Source: V1-33 sp039795165 (lineage in GTDB: Bacteria; Verrucomicrobiota; Verrucomicrobiia; Verrucomicrobiales; V1-33). Taken from it: a DNA stretch of 64,000 bases. The stretch's first letter is position 1, and each line of letters starts with the position of its first letter. Below, in pieces: positions 7,058 through 15,214 of this stretch. The notes beneath the pieces were generated by a model. That model did not search any database, was not told the origin of the DNA, and saw only the letters and a program-made list of their open reading frames with translations. Both the position numbers and the translations under genes were made by a program. The stretch covers positions 62,001 through 126,000 of the forward strand of contig JBDKER010000002.1 of NCBI GenBank assembly GCA_039795165.1, read 5' to 3'.

Positions 7058-9439
7058 ATGAAATTCCTTCCAGTGAACCAACTGATGAACCGGACGAGTC
7101 AGAGAAACCGCGTGGTGAATGCCCGGCGGGGTCTTGATGTGGGGATGCTGTCTTTGGCGGCGGTGCTGGCGATGGTGCCGGTGGGGGTGCGGGGTGCGGA
7201 TGTGGTGTGGGACAATGGCAGTACGGACAGTCTCTGGGTGACGCCATCGAATTGGGATGGTGATGCGGTGCCGACTTCGGCGGACAACGTGAATCTTCCG
7301 CTGCCGACGGTTGGGGCGGGCGTGATCGGACTGCCGGTTGGTGCGGTGGGGAACGGGATGAATGTGGATGGAGACTACACGCTGTCGGGCGGGAATCTGA
7401 CTTTGTCCGATCGGCTGTGGGTGGCTCCGACATCGTCTGGTGGGATCTTGTCTCTTAGCGGCGGCACGACTGTGTCGGCTCCGAGTGTGACCGTCGGGGT
7501 GAACGATGACAGTGCGAGTGGGTTCCTTTCGGTCAATACCGGGACGACGCTCTCGGTCGCCGGGAATCTTGGTCTTGGCTACGGTGGGACGGGGCACTCG
7601 CTGCGAGTTGATGGTACTGTGACAGCGGGCAGCGTCACGGTGGGCGGCAATGTGGCTGGATCGAAGAACAACAACTTCATGATTAATGGCACTGGCAGCC
7701 TGACCTCGGCGGGCACGCTCATTCTTGGTTACAATGACAGTGGCAACTCCGGGGTTGTGTATGGCACGCTGAATACCGCAGGGACGCAGTTGGGAAGTTT
7801 TGCCGGGTCGAACAATAACTCGATCGCGATTGCACCATCTGGCACATGGACGGCCACGGACACGGTGGCGATCGGTCTCGGTGGTTCGGTTAACCAACTG
7901 ATCAATCAGGGAGGCACCATTTCCATGACCACCGCGGGCAAGGACTTCGTGGTCGGGCACGATGCCGGGGCCAATTTCAACGGTGGTACCGTCAATTCCG
8001 GCGGTTCGCTGTCGATCAACGGGGGTTTCTATCTCGGGAAGGGCGGCAGTGGCAACACCTTCTACCTTGGCGACCCGGGGGATGCGGGCAGCACAGGAAC
8101 CCTGACCAGCACCGTGGGCCGGATTGGTCATGAGGCCGGTTCCGACGGGAACAGAATGTATGTTTCGAATTCCGGTTCGGAATGGACCGTCAATGGCGCA
8201 CTCCGTGTCGGCGGTGCCGGTAGCAACAACACCCTGTACATCGAAAGCGGTGGCGTGGTCACGGTTCCGGATAACCGGAATGTGTGGGTCGGCTACGCAG
8301 GAACCTCCGGGTCCAACGAAATCATCGTTTCCGGAGTCGGTTCGCTCCTCGATATCCAGGGGACCGGTGAACTGACTCTTTCCAACACTGCTACGGCAAG
8401 TGGTTTCAACGTCGTGGCAGTCGCCGACGGCGGTCACATCAATACGGCGAAAGTGAATCTCGGGCCGACGTCCGGACTTGTCTTCGGTGGCTACTCAGGT
8501 CCAGGAACATCTGGCACCATCAGTGCTTCTGCGCCCATCATCGGAGCAGGAAGCGGGGATCTGTTCACACCCGGAAGCACTCCGTCGATTGTCGCGTTCG
8601 GTCAGACCGATGCCACCTTCACGCTGCCGAACTCGATTCAGGGATCCGCGTCCGTGCTGAATGACTCTTTCGGCACGACGGTGCTGACGGGAGCCAACAC
8701 GTACACTGGTTCGACACTGGTGCAGGGGGGTACCCTGCAGCTTTCCGCGGCCAGCAACAATATTGCGTCGAGTTCCAGCATTCTGACCGTTCCGGGTGCG
8801 ACTTTCGATGTGAGCACCGTGACGGGCGGATTCTCGCTGGGCGCTGGTCAGATTCTCGAGGGTGGTGGTTCGGTGATTGGCAATGTGGATGCCCCCACGG
8901 GCACTACGATCCGTGGTGGTGCTGATCTCTTCGGTGGCCCGGGCCTTTTGACCTTCACCGACAACCTGACCATGCAGGGGGGATCGAATCTGAATGTATC
9001 GATTCTCAGCGAGAACCTTGTGCCGGCGGATCAGACGAATGCTGGTACACTCTGGAGCATGGTGCAGGTGGACGGGTCGCTGTCGCTGATGGGTCTGGAT
9101 GTTGTGCCGGTGGGTATCAACCTTGAGGATGGCGCTGTCATTGCGAATGGAACCAGTACATGGGCGATCCTCGGCGCTACCGGTGGCATTGACTTCAATG
9201 GCACGGCAGTCACGCCCTACACGGACTACACTTCGTACTTTGATGTGAAGACCTTCGCCAGCAATGGCATGGGTGGCTGGAGTGGCGTTCTTGAAGATAT
9301 CAAGATCGTCAGCCTCGGCGACGGCAATACCCTGTACCTGCAGGGGACTGCCGTGCCTGAGCCCGGTCAGACGATGGCCGTGCTGGTGGTCGGCGGGTTC
9401 CTCGGCGGGCGCGTGCTGCGCCGCCGCCGGACGGTCTGA
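7058..9439 (+). CDS. PEP-CTERM protein with autotransporter-type beta-strand repeats
   Basis: A 793-aa exported protein. An N-terminal signal segment (LDVGMLSLAAVLAMVPVGV, about 26-44) is followed by the opening typical of this class, VVWDNGSTDSLW...NWDGDAVP. The body is Gly/Ser/Thr/Asn-rich beta-helix sequence. A late segment, NTYTGSTLVQGGTLQLS, matches the autotransporter-associated beta-strand repeat pattern. The C-terminus has the tripartite PEP-CTERM tail: VPEPGQ, a hydrophobic helix (MAVLVVGGFLGG) and an Arg-rich end (RVLRRRR). In known systems an exosortase processes this tail at the membrane; none is in the window. Probably a surface or matrix protein of unknown ligand. A terminator follows at 9481-9513. 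Confidence 0.88.
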   Translation: MKFLPVNQLMNRTSQRNRVVNARRGLDVGMLSLAAVLAMVPVGVRGADVVWDNGSTDSLWVTPSNWDGDAVPTSADNVNLPLPTVGAGVIGLPVGAVGNGMNVDGDYTLSGGNLTLSDRLWVAPTSSGGILSLSGGTTVSAPSVTVGVNDDSASGFLSVNTGTTLSVAGNLGLGYGGTGHSLRVDGTVTAGSVTVGGNVAGSKNNNFMINGTGSLTSAGTLILGYNDSGNSGVVYGTLNTAGTQLGSFAGSNNNSIAIAPSGTWTATDTVAIGLGGSVNQLINQGGTISMTTAGKDFVVGHDAGANFNGGTVNSGGSLSINGGFYLGKGGSGNTFYLGDPGDAGSTGTLTSTVGRIGHEAGSDGNRMYVSNSGSEWTVNGALRVGGAGSNNTLYIESGGVVTVPDNRNVWVGYAGTSGSNEIIVSGVGSLLDIQGTGELTLSNTATASGFNVVAVADGGHINTAKVNLGPTSGLVFGGYSGPGTSGTISASAPIIGAGSGDLFTPGSTPSIVAFGQTDATFTLPNSIQGSASVLNDSFGTTVLTGANTYTGSTLVQGGTLQLSAASNNIASSSSILTVPGATFDVSTVTGGFSLGAGQILEGGGSVIGNVDAPTGTTIRGGADLFGGPGLLTFTDNLTMQGGSNLNVSILSENLVPADQTNAGTLWSMVQVDGSLSLMGLDVVPVGINLEDGAVIANGTSTWAILGATGGIDFNGTAVTPYTDYTSYFDVKTFASNGMGGWSGVLEDIKIVSLGDGNTLYLQGTAVPEPGQTMAVLVVGGFLGGRVLRRRRTV

Positions 9440-9480
9440 GGACTGGGCCGGGAAGAGCAAACTTGATACGAACATGCTAG

Positions 9481-9513
9481 CCCCGGCGGGACGCGAGTCC
9501 TGCCGGGGTTTTT
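9481..9513 (+). terminator. Terminator hairpin, copy 1 of a dispersed family
   Basis: Stem CCCCGGCGGGA / TCCTGCCGGGG, loop CGCGAG, then TTTTT. It lies 41 bp after the stop of the 793-aa PEP-CTERM gene. Confidence 0.8.
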
Positions 9514-9703
9514 CTTTGGGGGCTGCATGGCGGGTAAACTCACGAAGAATTGACGCTGGGATGACGGTGACCTGGCGCAGTCCGTGCAAACGGTGAGCGG
9601 GGACTGGATGGTCCCCTGGCATGGCTCCATTTCCCTGACTGGCGGGTGCTGCGGCATTCGCGGACGGTCCGGGGTGATGGTTGGTTTCGGTGCCAAGATG
9701 CAG

Positions 9704-9739
9704 AACCCCGGTGGGACGCGAGTCCTGCCGGGGTTTTTT
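9704..9739 (+). terminator. Terminator hairpin, copy 2 of a dispersed family
   Basis: Stem AACCCCGGTGGGA / TCCTGCCGGGGTT with the same CGCGAG loop and T6. It has no intact gene directly before it. It is preceded by CCAAGATGCAG, the same flank as copy 3, so the repeated unit is longer than the hairpin. Confidence 0.7.
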
Positions 9740-10082
9740 CTTTTTTGGGGTGGAGCGGGAGTGCGGCAGCCATGTCCTGGCATGCGCGTGGGCGACGGCA
9801 GGGGCCACCGTATGCTCCCAAACGGTTCCGCGCGGCCTTGAGATAGGTGAACTGTAGATCCGGGTGTTCTACCCAGTGCTGTCCGATTCAGATCTGATTT
9901 TTGATAGCTATTGGAATTAACGTAATGTTCACGCTGAGTTGACGGTCGTTTTACGCAGCTTGTGCAGAGTGTGTCCCGGGACTTCTCGGTCCTTTAGTAC
10001 AATAAACACCCTCAACATCCGCGTCATTCCGACGCGGGCATATTAATCCAAACTACCTCAACTCTGTGAGAATCACATATAG

Positions 10083-10129
10083 TCAGGCCCATTCAGGCCC
10101 ATTCAGGCCCATTCAGGCCCATTCAGGCC
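10083..10129. repeat. 10-bp tandem repeat (CATTCAGGCC)4 at the start of a PEP-CTERM gene
   Basis: Four perfect copies at 10090-10129, preceded by a related TCAGGCC. The unit length is not a multiple of three. The tract lies between a GTG (10066) and the hydrophobic signal-peptide codons of the gene that follows, so copy number sets the reading frame. With zero or three copies the GTG reads straight into the signal peptide. With the present four it does not. Confidence 0.85.
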
Positions 10130-10822
10130 TTGGCGGCCTTCCTTCTGTTGATGGCAGGTTCATCTTCAGTGCAAGCGGCAGCCCTTGCAAGTTGGAACTT
10201 CGATACTCAGGTCCAGGACAATACAGCGATTTACGATCCGATTGCGGCGGATATCGCTGATCCTTTGGTTGTGGTGGGAGATCTGACGCGCGGTGCCGGG
10301 ATCACCCACTTTCTGGTGCGGACGTACAACAGCCAGCCGGTGATGCGTTTTGTGAACGGGCCCGGGGTAAATTCCTATGTGACGGCCCTGAGTGGTGATT
10401 TTTATGTGGAATTCTCGGTGGCTCCGATTCCGGGGTACCAGATGGACCTGACCAGCCTTACGTTCGATGCGTGGCGGGCGGGTGGGGCCCAGGCCCGCAA
10501 GTTCTTTGTGTGGGCCAGCACGGACGATTTCGACAACGTCGCGTGGGAGATCATTCCTGAGACATTCGGACCGCCTGCGGCAGATCCACCCGCTGCAGCG
10601 GTGGCGAACCTGAGTCTGGCGGAAATCACCGATGCGGTACAGTTCCGCATTTATGGTTTCAACACGGGCACTCAGAGTGCTGACCGGGCGCTGCAGTACG
10701 ACAACATTGTCATCAATGGAACGGTGAGCCAGATTGTGCCTGAGCCGAGTCAGGCCATGGCCGGGTTGATGGTGAGTGGCTTTCTTGGGGGGAGCGTGAT
10801 GCGCCGCCGGCGGAAGGTCTGA
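10130..10822 (+). CDS. Small PEP-CTERM protein with repeat-disrupted 5' end
   Basis: The frame opens with a hydrophobic leader (LAAFLLLMAGSSSVQA) and runs to a clear PEP-CTERM tail: VPEPSQ, MAGLMVSGFLGG, MRRRRKV. The middle (about 200 aa, WNFDTQ... to DNIVINGTV) is a beta-sandwich-like domain common in PEP-CTERM proteins, function unknown. The only in-frame start before the leader is a TTG at 10130 with no Shine-Dalgarno sequence. The next ATG (10151) would remove half the leader. Deleting the four 10-bp repeats joins GTG 10066 to give MRITYSQALAAFLLLMAG, a normal signal peptide. The gene is therefore probably frame-shifted off by repeat expansion in this copy, or phase-variable. Confidence 0.7.
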   Translation: MAAFLLLMAGSSSVQAAALASWNFDTQVQDNTAIYDPIAADIADPLVVVGDLTRGAGITHFLVRTYNSQPVMRFVNGPGVNSYVTALSGDFYVEFSVAPIPGYQMDLTSLTFDAWRAGGAQARKFFVWASTDDFDNVAWEIIPETFGPPAADPPAAAVANLSLAEITDAVQFRIYGFNTGTQSADRALQYDNIVINGTVSQIVPEPSQAMAGLMVSGFLGGSVMRRRRKV

Positions 10823-10881
10823 GGTACGCAGATTCTGGTGTTTGAATGCAAGGGATTGCGGAGTCTGACACCAAGATGCAG

Positions 10882-10920
10882 AACCCCGGTGGGACGCGAG
10901 ACCTGCCGGGGTTCTTTTTT
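10882..10920 (+). terminator. Terminator hairpin, copy 3 of a dispersed family
   Basis: Stem AACCCCGGTGGG / CCTGCCGGGGTT, same CGCGAG loop, then CTTTTTT. It lies 59 bp after the small PEP-CTERM gene. The 30 bases from CCAAGATGCAG through CGCGAG (10871-10900) are identical to 9693-9722. Confidence 0.8.
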
Positions 10921-11017
10921 GCGCGGGAGGGGTGTGGTTCCGAGGTTCCGTCCGCAGGTGCGGAGTGGGGGTGGATTTCGCTGGTCAATTGGGGAGTGGC
11001 GGGTACGATCCGCGCCC

Positions 11018-11350
11018 ATGCACGACCCCCTGCCTGAGCACGATGATTTCATACACAGCGAAGAATTTCTGCATCGGCTGATGCGGAGGCAGTTCCGGCT
11101 CAGTGCGGCCTGTGCGGCGTGTTTTGTGGTGGTGCTGCTGGGGTTGCCGCTGTTGAATTATTTTGCGCCGGGGCTGATGGCGGTGCGGGTGGGGGGCTTT
11201 ACGTTGTCGTGGCTGGTGCTGGGCGTGCTGTTTTTTCCGTTCGTGTGGGTGATCAGCGGGGTATTCATCCGGAAGTCGCTCCGGATGGAATCGGAGGAAG
11301 CGGAGGGGGCGCTGGCGGAGAACCGGAAGCGGGCGTCGCGGCGTCCGTGA
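11018..11350 (+). CDS. DUF485 small inner-membrane protein
   Basis: A 110-aa protein from ATG 11018. The N-terminal segment EEFLHRLMRRQFRLSAACAA and two transmembrane helices (about 28-50 and 60-84, the second holding LSWLVLGVLFFPFVWVIS) match the DUF485 family. These genes characteristically precede acetate/monocarboxylate sodium-solute symporters, as yjcH precedes actP, and that is the arrangement here: the symporter starts 50 bp later. It is likely an accessory subunit of the transporter. A longer open frame upstream runs through a terminator and is not believed. Confidence 0.85.
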   Translation: MHDPLPEHDDFIHSEEFLHRLMRRQFRLSAACAACFVVVLLGLPLLNYFAPGLMAVRVGGFTLSWLVLGVLFFPFVWVISGVFIRKSLRMESEEAEGALAENRKRASRRP

Positions 11351-11400
11351 GGCGTCCGTGAGTCATTTGTGAACCTAATTGACGGGAGGATCAGAGCAAT

Positions 11401-13200
11401 ATGAATGAGATGGGAGCAATGATGGCGGCGATTGAGCTGAAGCTGGATTTCTGGGTGGTGGCCTTGTCGGGGGTGACGGTGGCCCTGACGATCTGGATGG
11501 GGTTTTGGGCGGCGCGCAAGGCGCGCACGGCGTCGGACTTCTTTGTGGCGGGTCGGTCTGTGAGTGTCGGGTGGAATGCCTCGGCGATTTCCGGGGAGTA
11601 CCTGAGTGCGGCGAGTTTCATGGGGATAGCGGGGATGGTGATGAGCAGTGGGTATGATGCGCTGTGGTATCCGGTGTGTTATGCGTGCGGGTATCTGTTT
11701 CTGCTGCTCTTCATTGCCGGGCCGCTGCGGAGGTTCGGGGCGTATACGATTCCGGACTTTGCGGAGGGCCGCTTTGATTCGCCGCTGTTCCGGAAGATTG
11801 CGGTGACCTTTGTGCTGTTCATCGGATTCTTCTACACGATGCCGCAGATGAACGGGGCGGGGAAGGCGCTGGCGTACATCATTCCCGGGCTGCCGTACTG
11901 GGTGGGGGTGGCCGTGGTGGGAGCGGTCATCACGGTGAATGTGGCGCTGGGCGGGATGAAGGGGATCACGCTGGTGCAGGCCTTTCAGTACTGGCTGAAG
12001 ATGTTTGCGATTTCTGTGCCGGTGTTTGTGCTGGTGGCGGTTTTTGGAGGGTATTCGTCGCATCTGCGGGCGAATCTGACGGCTGGGGAGCAGGCTGCGG
12101 GAGTGACGGTGGAGGTACGGGCGGCCGAGGCTGGGGTGAAGCGGGAGGCTCTGCCGCCGAATGATGCGGCGAAGAAGGTGAGTGTGCCGGCTGATGCGGC
12201 GTGGATTGCGCCCTTTGGGCCGCGGTCGTCGAAGCCTGCGGTGACCGCGCAGAAGGCGGGGGTGGCGATTGCGGATACGAAGCCGTATGCGCTGCTGTGG
12301 ACGTATTCGCTGATCATAGCGCTGGTGTGCGGGACGGCTGGGTTGCCGCACATTCTGGTGAGGTTCTATACGAATCCCGATGGGGTGGCTGCGAAGCGGA
12401 CGACCATGTGGGTGATGATTCTGATTGGGGTATTCTATCTGTTTCCGCCGGTCTTCGGGGTGCTGGGTCGGAATCTGATGCCTGAGCTGTACAATGGGGC
12501 GTCCGGGGTGAAGGGGACGGATGGCAGTGTGCTCAAGCTGCCGCTGCTGCTGGGTGGGGTGTGGGGCAGTGTGCTCAGTGGCGTGACCTGTGCGGGGGCC
12601 TTTGCGGCCTTCATGAGTACGTTCAGCGGGTTATTGGTGAGCATCACCGGTGCTCTTGCGCATGACATTTACGGACGGATTCTGCGGCCGCAGAGCACGG
12701 CGCAGGAACGGATGCAGATGTTCAAGGTCTTTGCCTTCGTGTGCGGGGCCGCCGCCATTCTGCTGGGTCTGGTCGTCGAGAATTTCGAGATCAACATGCT
12801 GGTGGGCTGGGCCTTTGCGATTGCGGCGACCAGTTATTTTCCGCTGCTGTTTCTGAGCACGTGGTGGCGTGGGATTACCATGAAGGGGGCGGCGGCGGGC
12901 ATGCTGGCGGGTGGTCTGCTGAGTCTGGGATCGATTGTGAGCACGATGTTTGCGGACAACTGGGGGGCGGATGGGCTGAAGGCATGGTATGCGCAGCATC
13001 CTCTGATCCGGACCCTTGCCGAGCAGCCGGCCATCTGGGGCCTGCCGCTGGCGCTTTTTCTGATGGTGGTGGTTTCGAAGGCGACGCGGTCGACGGTGCC
13101 TGCCGATGTGCGGCGCAAGATGCTCGTCCTGCATGCGCCCGAGACGCTTGGGCTCAAGGAAGAATACATCAAGGAGCACGAAGGAATGGGGGGCCACTGA
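11401..13200 (+). CDS. Sodium:solute symporter, ActP-like monocarboxylate permease
   Basis: A 599-aa integral membrane protein of the SSS family (LeuT fold). The order of segments fits acetate/pyruvate-type permeases: SDFFVAGRSVSVGWNASAIS near 45-64, GEYLSAASFMG just after, many hydrophobic helices, and the GTAGLPHILVRFYT motif about 312-325, which is distinctive for the ActP subgroup. A hydrophilic loop of about 80 residues (about 220-298) precedes that motif. It should import a short monocarboxylate with sodium across the inner membrane. It is cotranscribed with the DUF485 gene upstream. mazG follows after only 7 bp, so all three may form one transcript. Confidence 0.9.
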   Translation: MNEMGAMMAAIELKLDFWVVALSGVTVALTIWMGFWAARKARTASDFFVAGRSVSVGWNASAISGEYLSAASFMGIAGMVMSSGYDALWYPVCYACGYLFLLLFIAGPLRRFGAYTIPDFAEGRFDSPLFRKIAVTFVLFIGFFYTMPQMNGAGKALAYIIPGLPYWVGVAVVGAVITVNVALGGMKGITLVQAFQYWLKMFAISVPVFVLVAVFGGYSSHLRANLTAGEQAAGVTVEVRAAEAGVKREALPPNDAAKKVSVPADAAWIAPFGPRSSKPAVTAQKAGVAIADTKPYALLWTYSLIIALVCGTAGLPHILVRFYTNPDGVAAKRTTMWVMILIGVFYLFPPVFGVLGRNLMPELYNGASGVKGTDGSVLKLPLLLGGVWGSVLSGVTCAGAFAAFMSTFSGLLVSITGALAHDIYGRILRPQSTAQERMQMFKVFAFVCGAAAILLGLVVENFEINMLVGWAFAIAATSYFPLLFLSTWWRGITMKGAAAGMLAGGLLSLGSIVSTMFADNWGADGLKAWYAQHPLIRTLAEQPAIWGLPLALFLMVVVSKATRSTVPADVRRKMLVLHAPETLGLKEEYIKEHEGMGGH

Positions 13201-13207
13201 TACGGAT

Positions 13208-14014
13208 ATGCCAGGCAAGATTCCTCCCAGTGATTCTGACGGGCTCGCGCGGCTGCGGCGGGTGGTGCATGATCTGCGCAGCCCCGGTGGTTGTCCGTGG
13301 GATCAGGAACAGACGCACGTGAGCCTCCTGCCGAACCTCATTGAAGAAGCGTACGAAGTTCTCGAGGCCGTGCAGAACGCGGACAGCGAGCACATGTGCG
13401 AGGAATTCGGCGATCTCCTGCTCCAGGTTGTGCTGCATTCCGAGATCGCTTCCGAGAGCGGAGCCTTCGATCTCGACCGGGTGGCGCATGGGATTGCGGA
13501 AAAGCTGATCCGGCGGCATCCTCATGTCTATGCGGCCAGCACGGTCAGCGATACAGCCGGCGTTCTTGCGCAGTGGGATGAAATCAAGAAGGCCGAGAAA
13601 GGGAATCGTCCGCAGCGCTGCATGGAGGGGATCAGCCGCGCCCTGCCGTCGCTCCAGCGCGCTGTGAAACTCCAGAAGAAGGCCGCCAAGGTCGGCTTCG
13701 ACTGGCCCGATGCCGGTGGTGTCATTGAGAAAGTCCGCGAGGAACTTGCGGAGACCGAAGTGGCCATTGCTTCCGGCAATTCCGGGGCCGTGGCCGAGGA
13801 AGTGGGCGATCTGCTTTTCACGGTGGCCAATCTGGCGCGGAAGCTGAAGCTTGATCCCGAAGTTCTGCTGGCGTCTGCCAATGCGAAATTCGTGCAGCGC
13901 TTCGATGACATGGAAGACAGATTGTCGGCGGACGGACGGAGTCTGGAAGCCGCCACGGCGGACGAAATGGAAGCTGCGTGGGAAGCCGTGAAGTCGGCGG
14001 CCCGTTCCGGCTGA
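13208..14014 (+). CDS. mazG: Nucleoside triphosphate pyrophosphohydrolase MazG
   Basis: A 268-aa two-domain MazG. The N-terminal domain has GCPWDQEQTH (28-37) and the metal-binding EEAYEV...EEFGDLLLQV pattern. The C-terminal repeat has the matching EELAE...EEVGDLLFTVANLAR. The linker carries the GFDWPD signature. MazG hydrolyses NTPs and dNTPs to monophosphate and pyrophosphate, clearing damaged nucleotides and lowering (p)ppGpp in some species. The start ATG at 13208 is 7 bp after the symporter stop. Full family length with no lesion seen. Confidence 0.95.
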   Translation: MPGKIPPSDSDGLARLRRVVHDLRSPGGCPWDQEQTHVSLLPNLIEEAYEVLEAVQNADSEHMCEEFGDLLLQVVLHSEIASESGAFDLDRVAHGIAEKLIRRHPHVYAASTVSDTAGVLAQWDEIKKAEKGNRPQRCMEGISRALPSLQRAVKLQKKAAKVGFDWPDAGGVIEKVREELAETEVAIASGNSGAVAEEVGDLLFTVANLARKLKLDPEVLLASANAKFVQRFDDMEDRLSADGRSLEAATADEMEAAWEAVKSAARSG

Positions 14015-14077
14015 GGGCCCTTGATTTCAATTCCCGGCAGCTGTCCGGGCAATGTCTGCTCTCCGGGATAAGAAAGA

Positions 14078-14113
14078 GCGCGGCGCATGCGATCCCCCTC
14101 GCATACGCCGCGC
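14078..14113 (-). terminator. Hairpin between convergent mazG and barrel-protein genes
   Basis: A 15-bp stem with one G-T pair around a TCCCCC loop. Read on the minus strand it is followed by TCTTTCTTAT, so it best serves as terminator for the minus-strand barrel gene. On the plus strand it could act for mazG without a T run. Confidence 0.65.
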
Positions 14114-14181
14114 CATCTGCGGGGCCAGTCTTGCCTTTAGGGGGCAGGAACGGGCACAACGATCCGCAAAATCCGGTAGAA

Positions 14182-15075
14182 TTAGAAGCGCCAGATGAAG
14201 TCGACCGTGAAGCGGTCGTCGAAGAGGCCCTTCGGGTTCACGACGGCGGTTTCGTAACCGAAGCCGAAGTCGACATTCTGGGTGATTCTGGTGCGGAAGC
14301 CGCCGCCCATGGTGAGGGCATTTTGGGCGGACGTGCTGCCGAAGTTGATGAGATCGTATCCTTCGCTGGTGAGCGGGAGGGCGGTGCCGTCGTCGACGAC
14401 GCTGAAGCCGTTGAGGGAGACGAAGGGAATGAACCACTGGCAGACGTAGTAGTCGGCCATGAATGAATAATGGAAGATGGTGCTTTCCGCGTCGCCGTCG
14501 ATGGGGAGTCGGAAGCCGGCATTGCCTGTGAAGTGGAGGTTTCCGAAGCCTTTGGCGGCCGAGACGAAGACATTGAATTCGCCGTCGCCATTGCCCTGGA
14601 AGACCTTTTTGTCGCCGAGGGGGATATCGAAGGTGAAGCCCGGGGTCAGGATGAACTGATTGGCGCGGTCATCGATGAGGGCGTATTTGAAGCCGAGGGC
14701 GACGTCTGCCCAGCCATCTGATCCTTGGCCGACGCCGGGATTGATGTCGACGTAGCCGTCTTTGGTGGCGATGAAGCCGAGTCGGTCGGTGATGGCGTAG
14801 CGGAACTGGAGGGCGTAGAGATTGACGTCGCCGCCTTTGGTGATGAATCCGTCGTCGATGCGGTGGTGCATGTAGATCGGGCGGAGTTCCGTGCGGATGG
14901 CAGGGTCCTCGAAGAAGACGGGGTTATTGACTGGCGAAATCGTGTTGCTGAGCCAGTCGCCGGTAATGGCGGCGGGGGCTGGGGTGGCGGCAGTGGCTGG
15001 GGTGGTGCCGGCCTGAGCGCTGCAGGCCATGCTGGCGAGGGCGGCGGTGATCACTGATGTTCGGAATGTGGTCAT
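14182..15075 (-). CDS. Outer-membrane beta-barrel protein, unknown substrate
   Basis: A 297-aa protein with a signal peptide (MTTFRTSVITAALASMACSAQA), a short Thr/Ala/Pro linker and then alternating amphipathic strands. It ends in FIWRF, the terminal aromatic residue that guides barrels to the BAM machinery. Strand-like blocks (LYALQFRYAITDRLGF, WADVALGFKYALID, FGFGYETAV) recall the transporter-like barrel families annotated as MetA-pathway or OMP_b-brl proteins. No enzyme motif is seen. It is transcribed away from mnmA across a 139-bp gap and towards mazG. Confidence 0.7.
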   Translation of the reverse strand: MTTFRTSVITAALASMACSAQAGTTPATAATPAPAAITGDWLSNTISPVNNPVFFEDPAIRTELRPIYMHHRIDDGFITKGGDVNLYALQFRYAITDRLGFIATKDGYVDINPGVGQGSDGWADVALGFKYALIDDRANQFILTPGFTFDIPLGDKKVFQGNGDGEFNVFVSAAKGFGNLHFTGNAGFRLPIDGDAESTIFHYSFMADYYVCQWFIPFVSLNGFSVVDDGTALPLTSEGYDLINFGSTSAQNALTMGGGFRTRITQNVDFGFGYETAVVNPKGLFDDRFTVDFIWRF

Positions 15076-15214
15076 GCCGTTTCATACTCGCGGTATGGTA
15101 CCGGCTGCGCCGCAAGTCCTGGGGAAGACTGCGCGGATTTTGCCGGGCTCGGGCAATTCGCGTGCGTCTGTCCCTTGCGGGGTGTACGAGGCAGTGATTG
15201 TTGGGGCTTGAGCG

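Larger units (their letters stand above)
9440..10129. other. 690-bp intergenic region between two PEP-CTERM genes
   Basis: No convincing gene. It holds two near-identical terminator-like hairpins (9481-9513, 9704-9739). It also has two diverged copies of a roughly 60-bp segment (about 9550-9606 and 9931-9987, both with ACGCTGRGWTGACGGT and later a GCAG..GTGCA block), an AT-rich stretch near 9890-9930 and a 10-bp repeat tract at 10083-10129. It looks like a region assembled by local duplication, perhaps including a decayed PEP-CTERM gene. Confidence 0.6.

Noticed and set aside
7007..8437. 476-aa minus-strand open frame opposite the PEP-CTERM gene at 7058
   Set aside because: No motifs; the plus strand has a signal peptide, beta-helix repeats and a PEP-CTERM tail.
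10083..10129. CRISPR-like array
   Set aside because: The 10-bp units are contiguous with no spacers and no cas genes are near; it is a simple tandem repeat.
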